Origin: Linderina pennispora
Taxonomy: Eukaryota; Kickxellomycota; Kickxellomycetes; Kickxellales; Kickxellaceae
Length of the DNA: 64,000 bases
Assembly (NCBI RefSeq): GCF_002104995.1
Contig: NW_024468268.1
Location: 62,001 to 126,000 of the forward strand
Direction of reading: 5' to 3'
The notes under the pieces were generated by a model. It saw only the letters and a program-made list of their open reading frames with translations. It was not told where the DNA came from and did no database searches. Made by a program: the position numbers and the translations under genes. Of the stretch, positions 33,068-42,309 are shown piece after piece. Each line of letters begins with the position of its first letter. Positions within the stretch are counted from its first letter, which is position 1.

Positions 33068-34131
33068 ATGCTGTTCAGGTCTCTCATTACCTCTTCTCTC
33101 GCACTTGCATCGGTTGCGTTCGCCGCACCGGTTGACACGACCACTAATGCTCCATCCGACCCTACCGTCGAGACCTACAATGCCTTTGTGCGCCCCTCAA
33201 TGATCGTGTTCGGCGACAGCATGTCGGACAACGGCCACATGCCGCACTACTCCAACTACTCGCAGTACTGGGGCGGTCGGTATAGCAACAGCTACATGTG
33301 GAATGAGTACACTGCGTTCCTGACTAACCTGAAACTGGAGAACTATGCCATCGGCGGCTCTACGACCGACAACAGCTTTGTGCCTGCCTACGGTCGTACG
33401 CAGCTGATCCCCAGCATCACCGAGATTGTCAAGCAGTACATTGCCAACAACACTGGCACGTCAAACTTCAAGAAGGTGAACTCGCTGGTGTTCATTGACG
33501 GCGGAGGCAACGACATTGGCTACTCCGCCGATGGACTCAGCAATGGTTCGATTGACGCGACCTGGTTTGTCAGCACTCTTGTGGGCAACCAGGTAGCCAA
33601 CGTCAACCGGCTGCTGGACGCCGGCTACCGCAACATCTACCTGATCAACTATCCCTGATGCTGGGGGCCGCATTACTGCCACTGTCACGGGCACCACCTA
33701 CACGCAAAACCCAATCATTTCTGCTGTCAACAACGGCCTCAAGAACTCTGTCGCCTCCATCAAGAAGTCGCGCTCGGATGCCAACAACGTCAGCCTGCTT
33801 GACTTGGACTCGATGATGTCGGTGATTCTGGACAAGGATGTGCTCAAGGCAATCAACATCACAGATCTGTACCCGCCGTGCGCTGACTACAGCACTAACG
33901 GCGAGCAGCCCACCTTCTGCTCGGACCCTGACACCCGGTTCCTGTATGACCCGTCACACCCCAGCGGCCGCATCGAGTACATTCTTGGTGTGACTGTCGC
34001 GACGATGCTGCAGATTCCGTTCTTCTCTTCGTCGTCTCCTGTCGCTGCAGGTTCTGGCTAAGCTGTATGATATTGCGCACAGCGACAAGGACCACAACAT
34101 TATTGCGTTTTCCAACTCGATCTTTGGTTAA
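33068..34131 (+). CDS. GDSL esterase copy 4, two frame breaks
   Basis: The ATG at 33068 starts a signal peptide (LFRSLITSSLALASVAFAA). Then come MIVFGDSMSDNGHMPHYSN (block I), SNSYMWNEYTAFL, NYAIGGSTTDN, FIDGGGNDIGYS (block III) and DPSHPSGRIEYILG (block V). An extra T at about 33657 (CCCTGATG) creates an apparent stop after IYLINYP, and an extra base near 34050 shifts the end, which should read LAKLYDIAHSDKDHN and finish at TAA 34129-34131. Allowing for the two bases gives about 353 aa, as expected for the family. This is the most complete of the four tandem copies and differs most in sequence. It is secreted; the substrate is unknown. Confidence 0.78.
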
Positions 34132-34338
34132 GATGTCTGCCTTCCTTAATGTTACACGTTCAAGCCAGCTTATGTAATTTCTGCATGTGTGGGCATGGCC
34201 AAAGGAAATCATCATCGGCTGCGTTTATCCCAAAGCAGGATTCAGGCCCTTTTGCGGATAGCCAGTTCTTCTTTCCGCTTATCTCTTCCCCCCCCAGCGT
34301 TTTGTAGACATAGAATTCAAAAGTCACTGCATTTCTAA

Positions 34339-35918
34339 ATGTCTGGCGTTTTGCGGCGACGACTGCTGTACCCTTCAACCAAAGCTGCGTTCTGGCACCC
34401 AGCACAACTGCACCGTTGCTGCTTACGACACCAGCGGAGTTCGACACAATTCGACTAAAACAGACAATGACACAATTGCACTTGGTGCTCCTGCAACCGA
34501 CGATAGTCGGGAGCCTGTCGAGGCAGTGTTGCAGAGGATCCTCGAGCCCGAGCACGCAAAGTCGATTGGTCTGACGTCGGACGGGACACAGTCGCCGTCA
34601 TTGGCATTAGTACCGCTGACGATTATTTACCTACCGCCGCCCGATTGGCACACGCCGGTGAGGCTGGCCAGTCGCTGTGCGAAGAATCAGCAGCAGAGTG
34701 AGCAAGGAGATAAGGCGATAGACGGAGCCGAGGGAGACCAGGCTGGTGGCAGCAGCGCAGGGTCCGTCGGTGCAGCTGGGCCGCAGGTTGATGGCAGCAC
34801 AGCGGGTATGTTCGCATGGCTGCGTCAGATGTTTAGTAAAGCAGACAAAGGCAACGCTGGCACTTCTCCAGCATCTGGTCAGACATCCGAAATCCTGGAC
34901 CGGCTAAAGCAGCGGGGAACTAGGGACACAAGGGATCTGGCCGATTCTGTATCAGCCTTTCTCAAGGACTCAGTCCTCCACCAGGCAGTTCTTACCGGCC
35001 GCAAGCGCATTGAAGCCATTAAGGCACTGCCGCAGGACGATGACTGGGTGACCTGGGCCAGCAAAGCGCTAAACCAGATGACCGGCTACGAGCGGATCCA
35101 GACCCTCAAGGAGAAAGTAGAGACATGCGGTGTCGACTTTAACCAGGCTCGCCATGATCTGCAGGCTGCCAAGGAGGGCCACGGCAAGATGATCCACCAG
35201 CGGATCTCTAGCCAGCGTGAGATCAACAGTCTGCTGCAGCGAAAGCACCTGTGGGACGAGACGGATGTGGCGAGGTTTACCAGCCTGTACCGCGACGAGC
35301 ACCAGGCAGAGATCTTGGAGCGCACAGCTGGCAAGGAGCTGAAGGAGGCGGAGGAGCTTGTTGACAGGCGGTACGGGGAGCTGGTGGGGGCGATCCGCGA
35401 GCGGTACCATGAGGAGCAGATCTGGAGCGACAAGATCCGCAGGGCCAGCACGTATGGAACATGGGCGGTGCTGTTTCATGAATATTCTGGCGCTGTTTAT
35501 GGCTCAGGCCATATTCGAGCCCAGGAAGCGCAGAAAGATTGTGGCCGGCGTCGACGAGAAGCTGACAGCAGCGATAGCCGATCAGAACAGCCGGATTGCA
35601 GATGTCCAGCAGGGCGTAGAGCAACGACTGGCAAGCCACGAGGGCGCTATCAATGAGATTGGGCAGCACCTGGGGGCGCTGGCATCGGTGCTAGCGGCCA
35701 TGGACCAGCGGCAGGCAACGGAGATGGCAGTGATCTCGTCCCAGCTGCTCAACTCTACACATGAGCCGGATGAGCCCGAGAACACCGAGACAGAGCTCGA
35801 CATGTACAACAACATCAAGCCATCATATACACGGAAGGAAGCACACAGGCTGGTACTGGGCACGGCCACAGTGGCCAGTATAGTTACGGCTCTAGTAACG
35901 TACTATTTCGCAGGATAA
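34339..35918 (+). CDS. She9/Mdm33 mitochondrial inner-membrane protein, two frame breaks
   Basis: Family members shape the mitochondrial inner membrane; loss in yeast gives ring-like mitochondria. The ATG at 34339 opens a basic presequence (MSGVLRRRLLYPSTKAAF). The coiled-coil core has TGYERIQTLKEKVE, SSQREINSLLQRKHLWDETD, ARFTSLYRDEHQ and the signature RYHEEQIWSDKIRRASTYGTW. It is followed by a membrane segment (MNILALFMAQAIFEP), RKRRKIVAGV and a second membrane segment at the C-terminus (VLGTATVASIVTALVTYYF). An extra base near 34440 separates the presequence from the body, and an extra T in the run at 35474-35476 separates STYGTW from MNILAL. With both removed the length is 525 aa, plausible for the family. 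Confidence 0.85.
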
Positions 35919-35936
35919 CGTTTGAAAATAAAGCGT

Positions 35937-37059
35937 CTATTTCTTGAAATCCATCAGGCGCACGTCAAACACCAGCGTCGCGTGCGGGGGAATATCTGGG
36001 GGCGCGCCGCGCTTGCCGTAGGCCATGGCCGCAGGGATCGTCAGCCGGCGCTCGCCGCCGCGCTTCATGCCGGCAACACCGACATCCCAGCCCTTGATGA
36101 CCTCGCCGACACCAAGACGGAACCAGAACGGCTTGCCCTTGGTGTTCTGGTCGAACACCTTGCCGTTGGTCAGCTTGCCAATATAGTGCATGCCGACGCG
36201 AGCACCCTTCTTGACGCCTTCACCGGTGCCCTCCTTCTTGTCCTCAGCAATGACACCGCCTGGCCAGCTTCTGCTGCTTGGGCTTCTTTGCCTTGGCCTT
36301 CTCGGCGGCCTTCTCGGCCTTCTCAGCCTTCTTGGCCTTGGCCTCCTCGATCTTGCGCTTCTTCTCCTCCTTGGCAGCAGCCTCCTGCTCCTGGGCCAGC
36401 TTGCGCTTCTTTGCGTCCTTGGCAGACTCCTTGATCTTGACCTCCTTCTCGAGCTCCTCCTCCGCATCCACCTCCAGGTCGTCAGAGTCCATCTCAATGA
36501 TCCGCTGCGCGTCAGCCTCGGCATCCTCCGAGTCGTAGTCGTCGTCCGAGTCATCCTCACCGCCCAGGCTCTGGAGGACATCCTCAGGGTTGATGTATCC
36601 GCCATCGATCAGCTCCTGCACCTGCTCGGGCGACAGCTTGCTGAAGTCAATCGCGTCGTCGTCGTCGTCCGACTCGCTGCCCTCGTTTGTGTCGTCCTCC
36701 TCGATGATAAAGTTGCCTGTCAGGTGGATCTCGTTCTTGCCCGTGGACTCGAACGTAATCTCTTCGCCACCGGTCAGAGAGATATCAAGGCTCTGCTGCT
36801 CGATCTTGCCCGGGGTCAGCGAGCACAGAACGTAGCTCTTGTCGTCGACAGTCAGAAGCACCGAGGTGCGGCCAGAGTCTCCGATGGTCTCGCCAAGTGC
36901 AGCCTATAGACAATGCCCGGGTTAGTGCTAATGCGGTCGTGTATTTTAAACCCAGTTTCGGCGTCCCGTACTTACGTTGCTGACGCGGAACGACGCATCA
37001 ACGGTCTGCGAGTACGTCTTGCCCGGCACAATCTTCAGGCCCCAGAAACCACAGAACAT
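35937..37059 (-). CDS. FKBP-type peptidyl-prolyl isomerase with nucleoplasmin-like domain (Fpr3/Fpr4 type)
   Basis: Nuclear/nucleolar proline isomerase and histone chaperone. Exon 1 (37059-36976, donor GTAAGT) gives [18 protein letters not shown]; exon 2 starts at 36903 after TATAG. The N-terminal nucleoplasmin-like fold (residues 1-95) is followed by long Asp/Glu tracts and a Lys/Glu-rich coil. The FKBP domain is at the C-terminus: [65 protein letters not shown] and [12 protein letters not shown], with the binding-pocket Tyr, Phe, Asp, Val, Ile and Trp present. An extra G at about 36262-36266 breaks the frame just before the FKBP domain: KLA-RRCHC as written, where LPGG is expected. Corrected length is about 349 aa. 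It shares a 285-base promoter with ARPC4. Confidence 0.9.
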
Positions 37060-37344
37060 GCTTTGTGTTGGCGTAGGAATAATAGGGATAATGTAGCTTT
37101 CGCAAGCAAAGTCGGAAGAGAAGGGAATGCGGCTACAGCCATGTCCCAGCGTTTTTATACACGAAAAATTCTGATTGCGGCGCCATTTTTTCGGTGATCA
37201 AGTGATCAAGCTCCTTCCGCCTTGGGGTTAGGGCCTATTGCCGCTGACGACAACAGCGGCCTCTGCGCATTTGGAATTCGCGACCTCTCTCTATATACAC
37301 GCTCTGCCTCAATTCCCGCGCATCTATATCACTGTCATTTCGAA
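37060..37344. promoter_or_regulatory. Bidirectional promoter, FKBP and ARPC4
   Basis: The 285 bases between two divergent start codons must hold both promoters. A CTCTATATACAC stretch near 37288-37300 could be the ARPC4 TATA element. Confidence 0.55.
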
Positions 37345-37949
37345 ATGGTAAGGCCGCAGCAGCAGAATGCGCTCGCAGATGACATGCAGAGGACCGTACA
37401 GAACGACGACGCACTCAACAGCACCCCCACTCACATGTAGTCCAACACACTGCGCCCGTACCTGAATGCAGTCCGCTCGACCCTGACGGCGGCAATGTGC
37501 CTAGATAACTTTGCCTCGCAAATCGTTGGAGAAGCACAATGTGCCCGAAGGTCGAGGCCGGCAACACCAAAGAGGTGCTGCTGAACCCGCTGGTGGTTAG
37601 CCGTAACGAGAACGAGCAGGTCCTGATTGAGAGCAGCATCAACTCGGTGCGCGTCAGCATAAAGATCAAGCAGGCCGACGACATTGAGCGCATTCTGGCC
37701 CACCAGTTCACGCGCTTCCTGATGCTGCGTGCAGAGAGCTTCATTATCCTCAGGCGCGTGCCCATCAAGGGATACGACATTTCGTTCCTGATCACAAACT
37801 TCCATACCGAGCAGATGTACAAGCACAAGCTCGTTGACTTCATCATCGAGTTCATGGAGGAGGTCGACAAGGAGATCAGCGAGATGAAGCTCAGCCTCAA
37901 CGCCAGGGCGCGCATTGTCGCAGAGACCTATCTGTCGCAATTTGTGTAA
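37345..37949 (+). CDS. Arp2/3 complex subunit 4 (ARPC4, p20)
   Basis: Core subunit of the actin-nucleating Arp2/3 complex. Exon 1 is only the ATG (37345-37347), followed by GTAAGG. The acceptor (CACATGTAG) ends at 37440 and exon 2 starts [19 protein letters not shown]. The rest matches the family closely: [74 protein letters not shown] and [20 protein letters not shown]. Two extra G bases (GTTGGAG near 37529 and GAAGGTC near 37549) shift the frame between DNFASQIV and VEAGNTKEV. Without them the protein is 169 aa, the usual length. For such a conserved gene, sequence error is the best explanation. Confidence 0.92.
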
Positions 37950-38089
37950 TCACTCTTTTCACGACTATCCACATATATCGCAAATGAACTGGATATCATA
38001 GGCACAGAATGGGGCAGAGGCTGTTTGGTGGATGAATCAGCACAATGTAATGTCCGTATTTCTTATTAGAAAACAAAGACACTCTCAAC

Positions 38090-38548
38090 TTAGTGACGGC
38101 GAGCGGCAGCCAGGATGTTGGACAGCTCCTCGACCTTAGCCTTCGAGCGGCGAAGGGTGCCAAGACGCTTCTTGCCGAGCTTACGGGCGCGCTTATCACG
38201 CGAGTTCTTCAGCAGCTCCATGATGCGGCGCTCGTACGGGGCGAAACCAACGACCTCACGGACCAGATCCTTCACGAACGCGTTGTGCTTCGAGTGGGTG
38301 TTCTACAAGGGGTGTGAGCATGCAAATGCGATTAGCAATTTTGTCCAGGGCTCCTCCATGCAAATTCGAAATTCCTCCCATGGGATTCTCTCTGCATTTC
38401 ATTTTTGCTCCGTCCGCATTTTCTGATGGATACGAATCCATTCTCCTTCGATACATACACCCTTCTTGTTCGCCGGGCGAGCGGCGAGCGTGCGGCGAGC
38501 GGTGATGTGGCCCGAGTTGGCACCAGCGACGATTCCAGAGGCAGGCAT
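38090..38548 (-). CDS. 60S ribosomal protein L36 (eL36)
   Basis: Structural protein of the large ribosomal subunit. Exon 1 (38548-38459, donor GTATGT) gives [20 protein letters not shown] through to NKKG. Exon 2 (38302-38090, acceptor TTGTAG) gives [49 protein letters not shown] and the basic tail. Phase is 0 at the junction and the total is 100 aa, exactly the family length. The signature is the V-R-E-V-x-G-F-A-P-Y-E-R-R block. The intron is about 156 bases. The frame is intact, unlike its neighbours. Confidence 0.95.
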
Positions 38549-39043
38549 TTTAATGTGAATCAAAAAACTACTTTTGAAGGAAAAAGGCCGAGCAACACCT
38601 TGTCCAGTACACTACTTGCTTTGGTGCCCACACGCGTTAACCTCAAAATCGCTGATCGCGCCTCCACCTTTTAGAACATGTGATCCCTGCAATCCTGATT
38701 ATATGATCAAATTGCATCCGACACAGGCGACTTGTGCCAGCGCATCACCCCTGCTGCAGAACGCCTTTTTTGGCTGCTGATGCAATGTCGCTGTTGGGCT
38801 CTGCACACCGCCTCGACATCCACGGCTGCTATAGACAAGCAGAAATAGCATGTAGTTATAGGCTGTTTGATACCTGCGCCCCATCTACCGCGTCTGCTGC
38901 ATTTGGTGCTGATGTCAAAAGGGTTGAGAAGCTCCGAGCCAGCATAGGGACTATTCTCTGTTGGTGCTGCCGAATAGATCACAGTCTGCCATCATAGCCA
39001 GAGGGATATATATTGAGATTGTTGTCCTCGCACAACTTGCACA
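38549..39043. other. Divergent flank of RPL36
   Basis: Shared 5' region of RPL36 and an orphan. GATATATATTGAG near 39005-39016 may act as a TATA element for the orphan. No other feature was recognised. Confidence 0.45.
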
Positions 39044-39499
39044 TGTCTTTACCTAGCCCCTCTCCTTCCTCCAACTATCCGTTCTCTATGGCCGACTTTG
39101 GTCTCTACAAACGCTCAAATCTGTCCGCTGAACTCTGTGGTTCGTCTTCAAGGTACTGGTGCAACCTTCGCCCTTGACTTCAAAGTTGACGGCGTGGTCC
39201 ACCATGGATTTGTGCGCTGCGATGATGACGCTCGAGGCACCCTCTACCATTGCGCTGTCAGATCCTTAGAACCGCCAAGGGTTTGGGTTTCTGAAGACCC
39301 CTACAAACGCATGCTTATGTGTTCTGGATACGAGCGGCACAGTGCCATGAACCTGGGGGATATCCCACTGGGGAAATTCAAAAAGTGTAGCAGTTACACA
39401 CAGAGAGTCATGTACTCACTGAATCCCAAGGACCCGAGTCTTTGTTCGATATACACCAAGCTCATGGTTGCGGATCTTAGTGGCGACGACATCCTGTGA
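39044..39499 (+). CDS. Orphan 151-aa protein
   Basis: The ATG at 39044 opens an unbroken frame (MSLPSPLLPPTIRSLWPTL at the start). The second ATG at 39088 is in a different frame and stops early. The protein has a folded look with strand-like stretches: FALDFKVDGVVHHGFVRCD, TLYHCAVRSL and QRVMYSLNPKD. It has several Cys residues and no membrane segment. No domain was recognised. A TATA-like stretch lies about 30-40 bases upstream. Confidence 0.45.
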   Translation, partial: CLYLAPLLPPTIRSLWPTLVSTNAQICPLNSVVRLQGTGATFALDFKVDGVVHHGFVRCDDDARGTLYHCAVRSLEPPRVWVSEDPYKRMLMCSGYERHSAMNLGDIPLGKFKKCSSYTQRVMYSLNPKDPSLCSIYTKLMVADLSGDDIL

Positions 39500-39838
39500 G
39501 CAGTTCTTTGTTAACCATAGCGGTAGCTAACAACAATTTCTAAAGCACAGCCGATATTTAAATACTAATTGTGAATTTGTGAGCTATTGGAGTGCCCTCT
39601 AGAAATGCTACTTTCGCGCTACCACCAGTATTAGAGTAGTTTTGATTGCTGGTTAAGCACGTAGTATTGCCTACTACCAAGTTTAGCGATATCCACTGCA
39701 CCACTAATTATCCATAACTCGCGCAATGTCCGCAAGAAGCATATGACCCTCTTGTTTGTCCTGGCCGCTAGTCAATACCGCATTTGTACATATATTTCCA
39801 CATCCATTGTTAACTTGCTCTTCAGCCTGCAATCCAAA
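39500..39838. other. Intergenic, 339 bases
   Basis: AT-rich 3' and 5' flanks. No feature was recognised apart from the in-frame open stretch just before the acyltransferase ATG. Confidence 0.4.
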
Positions 39839-41322
39839 ATGGAGTCATTCAGGGCATCAGGCGCAGTCGCAGATATTCCCTCTTGGTATTCCTGGATATG
39901 CTGCCATCCTTTTTTCAACGTGCCGCTGGTGTACTTTTTCGGTAACCCTGACGGCAGCGACGACTTCATGCCAAACAGCGTTCTCAAAGAGTCGTTTTAC
40001 AGGACCTTGCGCCAGTTTCCCATCCTGGCTGGACACATACATTCACGCAGGAAGGGCATCCACGAAATTGTTGTCGATAAGTACGACTTGAATATGCCTG
40101 AATATCTCGAATCATCCGACGAAAGTCTCCACTTCAACAAACTGAGAGACGCAAACTTTAACTTCAACATATGGCCGGCAAGTCTGGAAACAGCGGGCGG
40201 GCTCTGCAAGGTCCACCATGACGGGCGTATCAAACTGCTCAATGCTCACATCGTGCGGCTGCAGCAAAACAGTGGCTTGATTATTTTTATCAGCATTGCC
40301 CATTGCATTGTGGACAGTGCAGCCAGCTTGTACTTTATCGCCCGTTGGGCCGAGGAAACACGGGCACTGCTTGGCGGCACTCCTAGCACCACCAGTTGAA
40401 TTTCGCTTCGACCGAGGAATAATCCCACAGAATCTGCCTGTGGAACGCAGCCCCATTGAAAGCTCTATGCGCGACATCTACGAAATGAAGACGCTATTTG
40501 GCAACTTTCTCGCATCGCTGTCGCCGAAAGTTAGGGCCAGGCTTATATACGCGGGTGCAAGTACAAAGAACCTCCGAACCAGTGCGTTTGTTATATCGCG
40601 GCCAATTCTCGAGAACTTGCATGATGCAATTGCCGAGTTTGTCCATGACGGGATGCGTATCTCGGACAACGATATCGTCACTGCACTGTGCATGATGGCG
40701 CTGGCCCAAGCACAGCAGCCGCCTCATGACCAGTCGCTTGAGGAGATTAATAAACAAGGTCCTTGGCAAGCAACAAAAGCACCAGGTACTGCTGCAGCAA
40801 TGCATAGGAATCGCATGCGATATCCGCCACCGCATTGGCATCGACCAGACAAAATATGTCGGCAATGGAACGTTCGTGCAGCTCATGTTTAGCGACCCAG
40901 CTGATGTTGAGCCGACCATCTCACCACGGTCGCTGGCATGGAATGCGACCAGGGTACGGCGAAGTGTGGCCAGCGTCATGCCTCCTTATGTATCTGAATA
41001 CTTTGATATGGTCAACTCACGGCCGCGCTGCTTCACCAGGAGGCTGGTATACATATCTCGGAACAGGGGCGCAGGGATGGTGTCTAATATGTCCCGCCAA
41101 GACCACTATCTTATAGATTTTGGTGGTGGGACGCCGTCGTTTGCAGCGACTATTCCGATCATCGGTGCCAACAACGTATACATATTCCGCTGCCCTCCAC
41201 CCAGCAGAGATCTCTTGGTATACTTGTGTGCTGATAGCTCGGTCATGGAGAAGGTTCGCCAAAATGAGTTTCTAAATAGCGTTGTGGAGCACCTGTTTAC
41301 AACGGCTACTTCTGAGTCTTAG
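39839..41322 (+). CDS. Transferase-family (BAHD-like) acyltransferase, two frame breaks
   Basis: Enzymes of this family move an acyl group from CoA to an alcohol or amine in secondary metabolism. The ATG at 39839 gives MESFRASGAV. The family layout is visible: FYRTLRQFPILAGHIHSRRKG near residue 60, the catalytic-type HCIVDS (HxxxD) near residue 160, SDNDIVTALCMMALAQA, and near the end YLIDFGGGTPSF, the counterpart of the DFGWG motif with Gly for Trp. Single extra bases break the frame near 40390 and near 40755. Removing both gives about 493 aa, normal for the family. Fungal members include trichothecene 3-O-acetyltransferase-like proteins, but the substrate cannot be told. Confidence 0.72.
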
Positions 41323-42309
41323 AAATTTCAGCCACTATTGCGCAAATATATGCTACACAAATACTGTTTTGATATATAGCCATGGTCATGGTTGTTTGTA
41401 CCTTTATTATTACAAGTACATCCACATACCCTGATCACTCAGTATGAGGTGACCGAACCCGCAAGTATAAGCACATTCTTGGCACATGAACTGTACCATC
41501 ATGCTAGGCTTCTATAAATCTCGGTCCCCCAAAGGCATCTAGTGTTCCATACTGTCTATACACACAGCTTCCTGTTGCACCGATGAGTTGCCAAGAGCGA
41601 TGCAATGCTGATAGTTTATGTTGATAGTACCAAAAATTAGCAGCGCCATCTCTAGTACTAATTTTTAAATTGCACGCAAACTTGTCTTTGCCTAATATTT
41701 GTTGGAATCCCAAGACCCGATTACTGTGAACTACATAGTTTTTCTTTCCACTAATATTTTTCCTTTATTTATTATTTCCTTTTGGCCGTACCGCCTGAAC
41801 GATGGTATAGAACCTTTACACTTGCCCTCAAACTTTCCTCTTATTTAGCTTTTTACACATTAATATTATCCTTGACTCTGTTGCCTTTTGATCATACTAA
41901 GCCCACAGCACTAGCACACCTTTGGACTGATATAACGCCGTTTAAATGTCTTTTGCAAGTCACATTCCACGAAAACACACATATACACACACCATGTATT
42001 TTCGTTGCCCATCCCCTTCCTTCCATCTATTCGCTACTCTATATCTTCCACCTTGTGCTCTAGACCTACAAAATTTGCATACCGGATGTGTGAGCTAATT
42101 CTTAGACCCCTGTTGGATTATAGGCGCTGGTTATGAATAAAATTATCTGAAACTATGCCTATCTGATTACGAGATGAATTGCAGCAGAAATGTGTTGCGA
42201 TCCTACCTGAAATTGTAGACATCCTTGCTAGCATAGTCGCTCTTCGCATATACATAACTTTCAGGTATACAATGGTGGGTCCATTTAACCAAACACAAAA
42301 AACCTACTG
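41323..42309. other. Intergenic, about 1 kb, AT-rich
   Basis: Lies between two convergent gene ends. A plus-strand frame at 41782-42063 has hydrophobic runs but low complexity and no domain. Nothing else was recognised. Confidence 0.5.
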
